Source: Pseudomonas cichorii
Lineage (GTDB): Bacteria; Pseudomonadota; Gammaproteobacteria; Pseudomonadales; Pseudomonadaceae
Length of the DNA: 64,000 bases
Assembly: GCF_015471405.1 (NCBI RefSeq)
Contig: NZ_BLVZ01000019.1
Coordinates: forward strand, 53,302-117,301
Direction: 5' to 3'
The notes under the pieces are model-generated. The model had not been told where the DNA came from, did no database searches, and was given only the letters and a program-made list of their open reading frames with translations. Each line of letters begins with the position of its first letter. Position 1 is the stretch's first letter. Of this stretch, positions 43,019 through 51,475 are shown piece by piece. The position numbers and the translations under genes are program-made.

Positions 43019-43528
43019 ATGAGCATTCTCAATCGCATGCTGGCGCGGGGCACGGTTGTGCTCGCCAGGGCCACCAGCAAGATGCAGGCGCTGCAAATGC
43101 ATCTGACCGCAGGTGAAATCAAGGACGATATGGAGCACTTCGAGCCTTATGGTTTCACCAGCAACCCTTTGCCTGGCGCCGAAGGCATTGCAGCGTTTAT
43201 CGGCGGTGACCGGTCCCACGGGCTGCTGCTGGTTGTCGCGGATCGTCGCTATCGCCTCAAGGCTCTGGAGTCGGGTGAGGTGGCGATCTACACCGACGAG
43301 GGGGACAAGATTCACCTCAAGCGCGGCAAGGTCATCGACATCGAAACCAACACGTTGAACGTCAAGGCCACCGTGGCGGTGAACTTTGAAACGCCCCAGA
43401 TCACCCAGACCGGAAAGATCGTTTCCCAAGGCGATCAGGTCGCGGGTGGCATCAGCCAGATCAGCCATACGCACAGCGGCGTTCAAGGCGGCAACGGCCA
43501 GAGCGGGCCACCCGTGGGAGGTGCCTGA
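43019..43528 (+). CDS. Baseplate spike protein (Mu gp45-like)
   Basis: 169 residues. N-terminal OB-fold region, then a beta-helical needle and the end ISQISHTHSGVQGGNGQSGPPVGGA, where the HTH (His-x-His) motif is the metal-binding apex of Mu gp45/P2 gpV spikes. The trimer forms the membrane-piercing tip. AAAAGGAAAA precedes ATG 43019. Stop overlaps the next start (TGATGA). Confidence 0.92.
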   Translation: MSILNRMLARGTVVLARATSKMQALQMHLTAGEIKDDMEHFEPYGFTSNPLPGAEGIAAFIGGDRSHGLLLVVADRRYRLKALESGEVAIYTDEGDKIHLKRGKVIDIETNTLNVKATVAVNFETPQITQTGKIVSQGDQVAGGISQISHTHSGVQGGNGQSGPPVGGA

Positions 43529-43926
43529 TGATTATCGCAGGCTCTCTTGAAGCTTCGTTGTTGCGCTCGGTCATCATCAGCCTGTTCACCTGGCGTCGAG
43601 CCGGGCCGGATGACCAGATCGGTGATGACGAGCGTTATGGCTGGTGGGGCGATACCTATCCGGCAGTGACGGATGATCGTATCGGCTCGCGCCTGTGGTT
43701 GTTGCGGCGAGTGAAACTCACCGCACAGACGCAACGGGATGCCGAGTTCTACGCTCGCGAAGCGCTTCTCTGGCTGATCGAAGACGGCCATGTGCAGGAC
43801 ATCGAAATCCTCACCGAGCGGGTGCAGAACAATCGCTTGAATCTCGGCGTCGTGCTGGTCGTCTCAAACGGCCAGAGCGTGCGCTTCAACCCATCCGAAC
43901 AGTGGCAGGTGATCTATGCCGTTTGA
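43528..43926 (+). CDS. Baseplate protein (Mu gp46-like, GpW/gp25-type)
   Basis: 132 residues with RVQNNRLNLGVVLVVSNGQSVRFNPSEQWQVIYAV and the preceding LKLTAQTQRDAEFYAREALLWLIEDGHVQDIEIL. These are features of Mu gp46, the gp25-like ring component between the spike and wedge. Overlaps both neighbours. Confidence 0.88.
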   Translation: MIIAGSLEASLLRSVIISLFTWRRAGPDDQIGDDERYGWWGDTYPAVTDDRIGSRLWLLRRVKLTAQTQRDAEFYAREALLWLIEDGHVQDIEILTERVQNNRLNLGVVLVVSNGQSVRFNPSEQWQVIYAV

Positions 43927-44956
43927 AACTCCTACATTGCCTGCGCTGATCAGCCGTACACAGGTTGACCTGGCTGATGAAGCGCTCCGGCAATCCGATG
44001 CCCGAGTGTTGTCTCGCGCTCACAGCGGTGCTGCCTATGGGCTCTATGGCTATCAGCGCTGGATCGCCGACCAGATCCTGCCTGACACGGCCGATGACGA
44101 AACCCTGGAGCGTCAAGCCATCCTCAGGCTCCGACAACCCCGTAATGCTGCGCAACCGGCCAGCGGCTCGGTGCGCTTCATGGCTGCTGCGGGTGCAGTG
44201 CTGGATGCCGACACTGTGCTGCAGTTCAGCGATGGTCGAACCTATCGGGTTACCCAAGGTGTAACCACCGTGGCGGGCAATAACGTGACCACGGTCGAAG
44301 CCGTGGATGCAGGCATTCTGGGGAACGCCGATGCCGGGCTGGTCATGACCGCCGTGCAGCCCATTGAAGGGATCGACAGTAGCTTCACTGTGCTGGCGGA
44401 CGGCCTGACCGGCGGTGTTGCCCAGGAAAGTATCGAGTCATTGCGTGCTCGTGTGGTTCGCTCATATCGAGTGATTCCCCACGGAGGCAATCAGGATGAC
44501 TACGTCACCTGGGCGCTGGAAGTGGCGGGCGTGACCCGTGCCTGGTGTGTGCGCCGTTATATGGGGCCTGGCACTGTGGCGGTTTTCATCATGCGCGACA
44601 ATGACGCCACCCCGGTTCCCGACGACGAACAGCTTGCGCAGGTAGCGGCTTACATCGAACCGCTACGTCCGGTCACGGCTGAGCTGTATGTGCTGGCACC
44701 GGTACAGAAACCGGTCGTCTACACGATCAGGCTCACGCCGGATACTTCTGCCGTACGTGCCGCTGTTCAGGCGCAACTGATGGATCTTCATAACCGTGAG
44801 GCCGGGCTTGGCGAGACGCTGCTGTTGACCCATATCGCCGAGTCTATAAGCGGCGCGACGGGGGAAACGGATCATGTATTGACGTCCCCTGTCGCCAATG
44901 TGGAAGCCGCTTCCAATGAGCTGCTGACATTCGGGGGGATTCTATGGGCGTCCTGA
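43916..44956 (+). CDS. Baseplate wedge protein J (Mu gp47-like)
   Basis: 346 residues of the baseplate J family: PFETPTLPALISRTQVDLADEALRQSD...GLYGYQRWIADQILPDTADDETLERQAILR...VTTVAGNNVTTVEAVDAGILGNADAG...LRARVVRSYRVIPHGGNQDDYVTWALEVAGVTRAW. It forms the wedges around the hub. Overlaps gp46 by 11 bases and gp48 by 13. Confidence 0.94.
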   Translation: MPFETPTLPALISRTQVDLADEALRQSDARVLSRAHSGAAYGLYGYQRWIADQILPDTADDETLERQAILRLRQPRNAAQPASGSVRFMAAAGAVLDADTVLQFSDGRTYRVTQGVTTVAGNNVTTVEAVDAGILGNADAGLVMTAVQPIEGIDSSFTVLADGLTGGVAQESIESLRARVVRSYRVIPHGGNQDDYVTWALEVAGVTRAWCVRRYMGPGTVAVFIMRDNDATPVPDDEQLAQVAAYIEPLRPVTAELYVLAPVQKPVVYTIRLTPDTSAVRAAVQAQLMDLHNREAGLGETLLLTHIAESISGATGETDHVLTSPVANVEAASNELLTFGGILWAS

Positions 44957-45543
44957 GAACTGCCAGCCAGTATGCCGAGCAACTTCAGGCTCTGCTGCCA
45001 TCAGGGCCGGCCTGGGACCCTGAGCGGGTTCCCGAGTTGCAACAGGTGATCACGGGGTTATCCCGGGAGTTTGCCCGTATCGATGGCCGGGCCTTTGATC
45101 TGCTCAACGAGATGGACCCCACGGGTATCAGTGAACTGGTTCCAGACTGGGAGCGGGTCATGAACCTGCCCGATCCATGTCTGGGCCTGAGCCCCTTGTT
45201 CGAGGACCGGCGCCTGTCGGTGCGACAACGGCTGGTAGCCGTAGGAGGGCAGAACCCCGCGTTCTACGTCGACATTGCCATCAGCCAGGGCTATCCCAAC
45301 GCCACCGTCACTGAATATCGAGCGCCCCGTATGGGGCGTTCTTGTTTCGGCAAGGCGCATTTCGGGACCTGGAATGCGCAGTTCATGTGGGTGTTGAACA
45401 CAGGTGGCCGCAAGCGACTGGGTCGCCGCTTTGGTGCGAGCTATTGGGGCGAACGCTTCGGCGTGAATCCGGGGACGGCTATCGAATGTTTGATCCGTCG
45501 GGCGGCACCTGCACACACCGCAGTATTCATTAATTTCAACTGA
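44944..45543 (+). CDS. Baseplate protein (Mu gp48-like, YmfQ/DUF2313)
   Basis: 199 residues of the YmfQ/DUF2313 family (MGVLRTASQYAEQLQALLPSGPAWD...RIDGRAFDLLNEMDPTGISELVPDWERVMNLPDPC...VGGQNPAFYVDIAISQGYPNATVTEY). It is thought to link the baseplate wedge to the tail fibre. Overlaps gp47. Confidence 0.9.
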   Translation: MGVLRTASQYAEQLQALLPSGPAWDPERVPELQQVITGLSREFARIDGRAFDLLNEMDPTGISELVPDWERVMNLPDPCLGLSPLFEDRRLSVRQRLVAVGGQNPAFYVDIAISQGYPNATVTEYRAPRMGRSCFGKAHFGTWNAQFMWVLNTGGRKRLGRRFGASYWGERFGVNPGTAIECLIRRAAPAHTAVFINFN

Positions 45544-45554
45544 GGAGTAATAAC

Positions 45555-46811
45555 GTGGACTATCCAAAAAGTGTCCCCAGCGTCGGGCTGGTGAATGGAA
45601 AGTTTGTTGATGAAAATACTGTTTCCGGCGCGCCGGGATCTCTGATTTCCGCCAGTTGGGGGAACGCAGTAACCGATGAATTGCTAGCTGTTATCCGGGC
45701 TGCCCAGATCGATCCGAAAGAGGAGGATGTGGATCAGTTGCTGGAGGCTATTCGTTATATCGTTCAGAACGATGCGTATACCAAGAATCGCGTTTACAGC
45801 AAGGAAGAAATGGATGCCTTGTTGAAAAGTAACAACGTGGTTCCTGTCGGAATGATGGTGCCGTTTCCAAAGGCAGCTATTCCGCCTGGGTATCTTGAAG
45901 TCGATGGTAGCCTGCAGAGTATTGCTGCTTATCCTGATCTGGCTGCTTATCTGGGCACTAGCTACAACAAGGCAGGTGATCCTGCGGGTTACTTCCGTCT
46001 TCCTGAATCGCGTGGTGAGTTTCTGCGAGGGTGGGATCATGGGCGGGGTGTGGATGCAAATCGGGCCTTAGGCAGTTCTCAGCTTGACGCCTTACAGAAT
46101 ATCACTGCCGTTCTTGGTCTTCGTGGCGGTACCTCAGCAGGTACTGGGGCTCTGGGGGGAGCTAGCGGAGCGATGTCTGTCTCATTCGGTTGGGGGGGAG
46201 AGGCTAATACGATCACTCGTGATGCTAATACTTCAGCTCGAAGCGACACTATTTTCTTTGACGCTTCAACGGTAGCAAGGACATCTACTGAAACACGTCC
46301 ACGCAACCTGGCAGTCATGTGGTGCATCAAAGCCTGGAATGCGCCGACCAATCAGGGAAATATCGATATCGCTGCACTAAAGGCGCTTGCGGTACAGGCC
46401 ACGGAAATCAATTGGGGATTGGGCAGGATCGCGACTCAGGCCGAGGTGAATGCCGGTGTGGATGACGCCCCAGTTGTAACTCCAAAAAAGCTGCGTTTCG
46501 GCTTCGCAATGAGCTTCACACCTGCAAGTGGTTATGTCTTGTTTCCGACTTGGCTGGGCGGTTTGCTGATCCAGTATGGCCGGGCGACTTTGGCTCCCGA
46601 TACCTTTTCTACGCTGACTTGGCCTCTGGCCTGGCCGGATGCATGTTATGGCATTGCCGGTGCTGTGCATTCATCTCTTGAGCGCGTTGATGATGACATT
46701 ACCCCGCAATATCGGAACCTCACTAAAACCAGCGTTATTCTTGATCGACAAGATAATGGTTTGGTTTTTACAACTCTTCGGGACGTCTTCGTTATAGGTA
46801 TAGGAAAATAA
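45555..46811 (+). CDS. Tail fibre with collar and gp53-like tip domain
   Basis: 418 residues. The N-terminal stem binds the baseplate; the middle contains a tail-collar domain (VPVGMMVPFPKAAIPPGYLEVDG...YLGTSYNKAGDPAGYFRLPESRGEFLRGWDHGRGVD, about 97-170); the C-terminal segment (FTPASGYVLFPTWLGGLLIQYGRATLAPDTFSTLTWPLAWPDACYGIAG) fits the gp53-like fibre tip that recognises lipopolysaccharide. The DNA is AT-richer than the baseplate genes, a sign of horizontal exchange of the receptor-binding part. It decides the killing range. Confidence 0.92.
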   Translation: MDYPKSVPSVGLVNGKFVDENTVSGAPGSLISASWGNAVTDELLAVIRAAQIDPKEEDVDQLLEAIRYIVQNDAYTKNRVYSKEEMDALLKSNNVVPVGMMVPFPKAAIPPGYLEVDGSLQSIAAYPDLAAYLGTSYNKAGDPAGYFRLPESRGEFLRGWDHGRGVDANRALGSSQLDALQNITAVLGLRGGTSAGTGALGGASGAMSVSFGWGGEANTITRDANTSARSDTIFFDASTVARTSTETRPRNLAVMWCIKAWNAPTNQGNIDIAALKALAVQATEINWGLGRIATQAEVNAGVDDAPVVTPKKLRFGFAMSFTPASGYVLFPTWLGGLLIQYGRATLAPDTFSTLTWPLAWPDACYGIAGAVHSSLERVDDDITPQYRNLTKTSVILDRQDNGLVFTTLRDVFVIGIGK

Positions 46812-46813
46812 TC

Positions 46814-47236
46814 ATGGCTATTTTTTATTGCGCTGAAACTGGCGGGTTCTATCTGTCAGGCATGCAGCCAGTCGGTAAGGACTGCAAAGAAATTACTGAT
46901 GCGCAGCATGTTGAGCTCCGGGCAGCGAATGCGGCTGGAAAGATTATTGCTGCTGATGCCGACGGATTTCCTGTGGCAGTTAATCCCCCTGGTTTGACTG
47001 CCGAACAACTGGCGAACAAAGAGCGTGCGTGGCGGGATCAGGTGCTTTCGGCTGCATCTGGTGTAAGAGATCGTCACAGGGATCAACTGGAGTTGAATCT
47101 GTCGACGACTCTGGAGGCGGAGCAATTCACCGCGCTTCTGGTTTATATCCAGTCCTTGCGCGATTGGCCGCAGACTCAGGAGTTTCCCGATATTCTATTC
47201 CGCCCAACCGCCCCGACCTGGCTCGAAACCAACTGA
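46814..47236 (+). CDS. Tail fibre assembly chaperone (Tfa / Mu gpU-like)
   Basis: 140 residues (MAIFYCAETGGFYLSG...HVELRAANAAGKIIAADADGFPVAVNPPG...REQVLSAA-type helix...DWPQTQEFPDILFRPTAPTWL) with the Tfa/DUF4376-like layout. Tfa proteins help fibre trimers fold and often match their fibre, so fibre and chaperone move as a pair. Two bases after the fibre stop. Confidence 0.88.
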   Translation: MAIFYCAETGGFYLSGMQPVGKDCKEITDAQHVELRAANAAGKIIAADADGFPVAVNPPGLTAEQLANKERAWRDQVLSAASGVRDRHRDQLELNLSTTLEAEQFTALLVYIQSLRDWPQTQEFPDILFRPTAPTWLETN

Positions 47237-47264
47237 ACGCCCCGCACTGACGGGGCGTTTTCTT
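47236..47264 (+). terminator. Rho-independent terminator after the fibre chaperone
   Basis: AACGCCCC-GCACTGAC-GGGGCGTT followed by a T-rich tail. It separates the structural genes from the lysis cassette, whose expression must then come from read-through or its own promoter. Confidence 0.8.
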
Positions 47265-47377
47265 TAGTGTCTCTGGCATGGCTATCCCTCATGGTCAAAC
47301 TTCTGCGCAGTTTCCATATGCGCTTGGTTGTGAGGGGCGTCTTGCTATGCCATCAAAGGATGGTTGATGGAGGTTAC

Positions 47378-47923
47378 ATGCCCATAACACAACAACAGCT
47401 CCTGCAAATCCTCCCCAACGCCGGCTCTAAAGCCGGCGTTTTCATTTCCGCGCTCAATGCCGCAATGACCCGATACAGCATCCTCACCCGGTTGCAGGTA
47501 TCGGCTTTCATCGCACAGATCGGTCACGAATCCGGCCAGTTGCGGTATGTCCGTGAGCTGGGAAGTGACGATTACCTGAAGCGGTACGACACGGGGCAAC
47601 TGGCGTTGCGCCTGGGTAATACGCCTGAAGACGATGATGATGGTCAGTTCTATCGTGGACGGGGGCTTATTCAGGTGACGGGCCGGGCGAACTATGTCGC
47701 CTGTGGTGAGGCGCTGGGGCTGGATCTGCTCAATCGCCCCGAGTTGCTCGAGCAACCGGAGCATGCCGCCATGTCCGCTGCCTGGTTCTGGGATCGGGCA
47801 AGGCTGAATGCTTTGGCTGACAAGGGGGATTTCCTGTTGATCACCAGGCGCATCAATGGCGGCACCCATGGTCTTGCGGATCGCGAAGCCTTGTATCAAC
47901 GCGCTTTGAAGGTGTTGTCATGA
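47378..47923 (+). CDS. GH19-type endolysin (lysozyme/chitinase-like)
   Basis: 181 residues from ATG 47378 (TGGAGG upstream). GH19 fold: QVSAFIAQIGHESGQLRYVREL with catalytic Glu51, and YRGRGLIQVTGRANYVACGEALGLDLL...AAMSAAWFWDRARLNALAD...INGGTHGLADR. It cuts peptidoglycan so that the tailocin can be released. No signal peptide is seen, so a holin is required. The stop overlaps the Rz gene (ATGA). Confidence 0.93.
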   Translation: MPITQQQLLQILPNAGSKAGVFISALNAAMTRYSILTRLQVSAFIAQIGHESGQLRYVRELGSDDYLKRYDTGQLALRLGNTPEDDDDGQFYRGRGLIQVTGRANYVACGEALGLDLLNRPELLEQPEHAAMSAAWFWDRARLNALADKGDFLLITRRINGGTHGLADREALYQRALKVLS

Positions 47924-48429
47924 CGACTCTGGATCTGCGCTCTGTGGTCCTGGCGATGTTGTGTGGCCTGGGGCTTGGCTTTTGGACTGCGTGGCAATGG
48001 CAGGCGCACAGTTATGGTCGGCAATTGGCCGAACAGGCCGGGATTCATCTGCGTGAACGCGAGCTTGCTTCCAGGGCGGTCATCGCCTGGCAGGAAGCTC
48101 AGCAGAAACTGCGGCGGGACATGGAGGCCCGCCTGCAAACCAACGATGCAACTCACTACAAGGAATTGAGCGATGCACAGAAACTTCAGGCTCAGTTGCG
48201 TAGTCGCCTGGCTACCTCTGATTTGCGGTTGTCAGTCCTCCTCGCCGCTCCAGCCGGTGGCGCTGGAAAGTCAGCCGTTGCCTCCTCCGGCAGCCTGGTT
48301 CATGGAGCCACGCGAGCCGAACTTGACCCGACGGCTGCTCAACGAGTTGTCGCCATCACCGATGACGGAGACCAGGGATTGATTGCGCTCAAGGCCTGTC
48401 AGGCCTATGTCCGCGAGATAGCCCGTTGA
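47920..48429 (+). CDS. Rz-like inner-membrane spanin
   Basis: 169 residues: an N-terminal membrane helix (VVLAMLCGLGLGFWTAWQW, about 9-27), then a periplasmic coiled coil (ELASRAVIAWQEAQQKLRRDMEARLQTNDATHYKELSDAQKLQAQLRSRL), the layout of i-spanins. With the outer-membrane Rz1 (nested at 48173) it fuses the two membranes in the last step of lysis. Coupled to the endolysin by a 4-base overlap. Confidence 0.87.
   Translation: MTTLDLRSVVLAMLCGLGLGFWTAWQWQAHSYGRQLAEQAGIHLRERELASRAVIAWQEAQQKLRRDMEARLQTNDATHYKELSDAQKLQAQLRSRLATSDLRLSVLLAAPAGGAGKSAVASSGSLVHGATRAELDPTAAQRVVAITDDGDQGLIALKACQAYVREIAR
48173..48382 (+). CDS. Rz1-like outer-membrane lipoprotein nested in Rz
   Basis: 69 residues in the +1 frame, entirely inside the Rz gene. 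The signal sequence MHRNFRLSCVVAWLPLICGC has its lipobox ending at Cys20, leaving about 50 residues of mature Pro-rich protein (LESQPLPPPAAWFMEP). AAGGAA stands seven bases before the ATG. A lipobox, a Pro-rich tail and the location inside Rz make it an o-spanin, a gene normally missed by gene callers. Confidence 0.87.
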   Translation: MHRNFRLSCVVAWLPLICGCQSSSPLQPVALESQPLPPPAAWFMEPREPNLTRRLLNELSPSPMTETRD

Positions 48430-48965
48430 TTTTCCTCTCGCCTTCCCAATGTGAGAGTACAGCAGCCGTGGGAGGCGGCTTGCCGGCGACAGAGCCGGTG
48501 AAGTCAAAGCATTTTTCTCGACTTCACACAGTTCTCGCCGGCAAGCCACTTCCCGCTTCACACCGTTCCCACCTCCGCGCAAGCGGTACACTCCCTTCCG
48601 TACCCGCAGACACTGATCTGCCCCGCTAAAAGTCATCTGATCGGATACATGACCTGCTTTCCCCGGCACAATCATATTGCGCCGTGTGATTCGGTAAGTT
48701 AATGTCCCGAAACGTATAGATGAGACTCCTCCCGTGACGATTGTCAGCAAACTCTTGATGCGCGTTATCAAGGCCCACGCCCGTTGGCGTTGGCGCGCCT
48801 GACTATTTCTTTTCCGGCCAGCCCGGACCTGTACCTATATGCCTCCAACCCTTTGATGTATGCCGTCAGGTCATGTGTTTCGCTATGACCAGCGGTGGAT
48901 ACGCAAGCGGGTCCGAATTCGGAAGGCGTGAATAAAGTCAGTAAATTCAAAAGGTTGATAGCAAC
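48430..48965. promoter_or_regulatory. Intergenic region between tailocin and trpG
   Basis: 536 bases without a convincing gene; the only open frames here are antisense or short. It carries a REP-like inverted repeat (48468-48571). The trpG ATG follows a short A-rich stretch (AGGTTGATAGCAAC). The trpG promoter must lie in the right half; I saw no clear trp attenuator or leader peptide. Confidence 0.5.
48468..48571. repeat. REP-like inverted repeat (GTGGGA...GCCGGCGA arms)
   Basis: GTGGGAGGCGGCTTGCCGGCGA at 48468-48489 faces TCGCCGGCAAGCCACTTCCCGC at 48534-48555, with a few mismatches, plus an inner GAAGTC...GACTTC pair. Same general family as 28113-28201. Confidence 0.75.
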
Positions 48966-49574
48966 ATGCTGCTGATGATCGATAACTACGACTCCTTTAC
49001 CTATAACGTCGTGCAGTACCTCGGTGAACTGGGTGCCGACGTTAAAGTGATTCGTAACGATGAGCTGACCATTGCTCAGATCGAAGCCTTGAACCCGGAG
49101 CGCATTGTCGTCTCGCCAGGCCCTTGTACTCCCAACGAAGCCGGCGTCTCGCTTGAGGTGATTACTCACTTCGCGGGCAAACTGCCGATTCTGGGTGTTT
49201 GCCTGGGGCATCAGTCCATTGGTCAGGCGTTTGGTGGTGATGTGGTGCGCGCCCGTCAGGTCATGCACGGCAAGACCAGCCCTGTCGTCCATGAAGACAA
49301 GGGCGTGTTCAATGGCCTGAACCACCCTCTGGTCGTGACTCGTTACCATTCACTGGTAGTCAAGCTCGATACATTGCCTGATTGTCTGGAAGTCACCGCC
49401 TGGACCGCGCTTGAAGACGGTTCGGTTGACGAGATCATGGGGCTGCGCCACAAGACACTGAATATTGAAGGGGTGCAATTCCACCCCGAGTCGATCCTGA
49501 CAGAGCAGGGGCATGAGCTGTTCGCCAACTTCCTCAAGCAGACCGGCGGCAGTCGTCAGGAGGACTTTTCATGA
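48966..49574 (+). CDS. trpG: Anthranilate / aminodeoxychorismate synthase component II
   Basis: 202 residues, a class I glutamine amidotransferase with nucleophile Cys79 (LGVCLGHQSIG), and His173/Glu175 in HPES. It supplies ammonia to TrpE (anthranilate) and, in pseudomonads, often also to PabB. First gene of trpGDC: the stop overlaps trpD by 4 bases and trpD overlaps trpC by 4. trpE is absent from this window. Confidence 0.96.
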   Translation: MLLMIDNYDSFTYNVVQYLGELGADVKVIRNDELTIAQIEALNPERIVVSPGPCTPNEAGVSLEVITHFAGKLPILGVCLGHQSIGQAFGGDVVRARQVMHGKTSPVVHEDKGVFNGLNHPLVVTRYHSLVVKLDTLPDCLEVTAWTALEDGSVDEIMGLRHKTLNIEGVQFHPESILTEQGHELFANFLKQTGGSRQEDFS

Positions 49575-50632
49575 GTACGCCAATGAATATCAAGACCGCG
49601 CTTAACCGCGTCGTCAATCATCTGGACCTGAACACTGACGAGATGCGCGATGTCATGCGTGAAATCATGACAGGCCAATGCACGGAAGCGCAGATAGGCG
49701 CCTTCCTGATGGGCATGCGGATGAAAAGCGAAAGCATCGATGAAATCGTCGGTGCCGTCTCGGTCATGCGCGAGCTGGCAAACAAGGTTGAGCTTCAGTC
49801 CCTGGACAAGGTCGTGGATATCGTCGGAACGGGGGGCGATGGTGCAAACATCTTCAACGTCTCCACAGCCTCGGCATTCGTGATTTCGGCTGCGGGCTGT
49901 ACGGTCGCCAAACACGGTAACCGTGCCGTTTCAGGCAAGAGCGGCAGTGCCGATCTGCTGGAAGCCGCGGGTGTGTATCTGAATCTCGATCCGGTTCAGG
50001 TCGCACGTTGCATCGACAGCGTGGGTATCGGCTTCATGTTTGCCCAGTCGCATCACAGCGCCATGAAGTATGCGGCCGGCCCCCGGCGCGATCTTGGGCT
50101 GCGCACCCTGTTCAATATGCTCGGCCCGCTTACGAATCCGGCTGGCGTTCGCCATCAGGTGGTGGGTGTGTTCAACCAGGCGTTGTGCCGCCCCTTGGCT
50201 GAAGTCCTGTCCCGCCTGGGCAGCAAACATGTGCTGGTGGTGCATTCCCAGGACGGTCTGGACGAGTTCAGTCTCGCGGCACCGACCTTTGTCGCTGAAC
50301 TGAAGAACGGCGAAATCACCGAGTACTCTGTACAACCCGAAGACCTGGGCATCAAAAGCCAGAGCCTGTATGGCCTGGCTGTCGAAAGTCCGGCAGCCTC
50401 GCTTGAGCTGATTCGTGACGCCCTGGGCCGTCGCAAAACCGAAAGTGGGCAGAAGGCCTCGGAAATGATCGTGCTCAATGCCGGTGCGGCGCTCTATGCT
50501 GCTGATCATGCCTCCAGCCTTAAAGAAGGCGTAGAACTGGCACACGATTCCCTGCATACCGGCCTTGCCCGGGAAAAGCTGGATGAATTGGGTGCTTTCA
50601 CGGCGGTATTCAAGCAGGAGAATGAAGGATGA
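49571..50632 (+). CDS. trpD: Anthranilate phosphoribosyltransferase
   Basis: 353 residues of the TrpD family: GTGGDGANIFNVSTASAFVISAAGCTVAKHGNRAVSGKSGSADLLEAAG (phosphoribosyl pyrophosphate and substrate sites), FMFAQSHHSAMK and FNMLGPLTNPA. It joins anthranilate to PRPP, the second step of tryptophan synthesis. Overlaps both neighbours by 4 bases. Confidence 0.97.
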   Translation: MSTPMNIKTALNRVVNHLDLNTDEMRDVMREIMTGQCTEAQIGAFLMGMRMKSESIDEIVGAVSVMRELANKVELQSLDKVVDIVGTGGDGANIFNVSTASAFVISAAGCTVAKHGNRAVSGKSGSADLLEAAGVYLNLDPVQVARCIDSVGIGFMFAQSHHSAMKYAAGPRRDLGLRTLFNMLGPLTNPAGVRHQVVGVFNQALCRPLAEVLSRLGSKHVLVVHSQDGLDEFSLAAPTFVAELKNGEITEYSVQPEDLGIKSQSLYGLAVESPAASLELIRDALGRRKTESGQKASEMIVLNAGAALYAADHASSLKEGVELAHDSLHTGLAREKLDELGAFTAVFKQENEG

Positions 50633-51465
50633 GTGTGCCAACCGTACTGGAAAAAATTCTCGCCCGTAAAGCCGAGGAAGTGGCTGCTCGTCGTGCCATT
50701 GTGACTCTGGCAGAGCTGGAGCGGCAGGCGGCGGTGGCCGATGCTCCTCGTGGTTTTGCTACTGCCTTGATCGAACAGGCCAGAAGCAAGCATCCGGCGG
50801 TTATCGCCGAGATCAAGAAGGCCTCGCCGAGCAAAGGCGTGATCCGGGAAGACTTCCAGCCTGCCGAAATCGCCAGAAGCTATCAGGCCGGCGGTGCGAC
50901 CTGCCTGTCGGTTTTGACCGATATCGATTTCTTCCAGGGCGCCGATGCCTATCTGCAGGAAGCCCGTGCAGCCTGCAAGCTGCCGGTGATCCGCAAGGAC
51001 TTCATGATCGACCCGTATCAGGTGATCGAAGCCCGTGCTCTGGGCGCCGATTGCATCCTGTTGATCGTGGCGGCGCTGGATGACGTGAAAATGGCCGAGC
51101 TGGCGGCGGTTGCCAAAGGTGTCGGTCTGGACGTACTGGTTGAAGTTCATGATGGCGATGAGCTGGAGCGAGCGCTCAAGACGCTCGATACGCCGCTGGT
51201 CGGCGTGAACAACCGCAACCTGCATACTTTCGAGGTGAGCCTGGAAACCACGCTGGATCTGCTGCCGCGTATTCCTCGTGATCGACTGGTCATTACCGAG
51301 AGCGGCATCCTCAACCGGGCTGACGTTGAGCTGATGGAAATCAGCGATGTGTATTCATTCCTGGTGGGTGAGGCCTTCATGCGTGCCGAGCAGCCTGGAG
51401 CCGAGTTGCAGCGCTTGTTCTTCCCGGAGCGTGGCGTACCTGTCAGTGGTTCGGCTCTTGATTGA
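50629..51465 (+). CDS. trpC: Indole-3-glycerol phosphate synthase
   Basis: 278 residues, a TIM barrel with VIAEIKKASPSKGVIREDF, LSVLTDIDFFQGADAYLQEAR, LPVIRKDFMIDPYQVIEARALGADCILLI and the phosphate end VITESGIL. It closes the indole ring (CdRP to indole-3-glycerol phosphate). Monofunctional, without the TrpF half seen in enterics. Confidence 0.97.
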   Translation: MSVPTVLEKILARKAEEVAARRAIVTLAELERQAAVADAPRGFATALIEQARSKHPAVIAEIKKASPSKGVIREDFQPAEIARSYQAGGATCLSVLTDIDFFQGADAYLQEARAACKLPVIRKDFMIDPYQVIEARALGADCILLIVAALDDVKMAELAAVAKGVGLDVLVEVHDGDELERALKTLDTPLVGVNNRNLHTFEVSLETTLDLLPRIPRDRLVITESGILNRADVELMEISDVYSFLVGEAFMRAEQPGAELQRLFFPERGVPVSGSALD

Positions 51466-51475
51466 GCCGTAGATC

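Larger units (their letters stand above)
31944..48429. mobile_element. Mu-like R-type tailocin (R-syringacin) cluster
   Basis: A block of about 20 genes containing regulators, a contractile tail and baseplate, fibre and lysis genes, but no integrase, transposase, capsid, portal or terminase gene. The tail genes follow the order of Mu genes 37, 38, L, M, 41, 42, N, P, 45-48, S, U. This is the arrangement described for R-type syringacins, which sit beside the trp genes in P. syringae. It is a domesticated killing particle and not a mobile phage; the type label is the nearest available. Confidence 0.92.

Noticed and set aside
31944..48429. Complete Mu-like prophage
   Set aside because: Lacks transposase, integrase, portal, terminase and capsid genes and has no visible attachment repeats; the gene set matches a tailocin.
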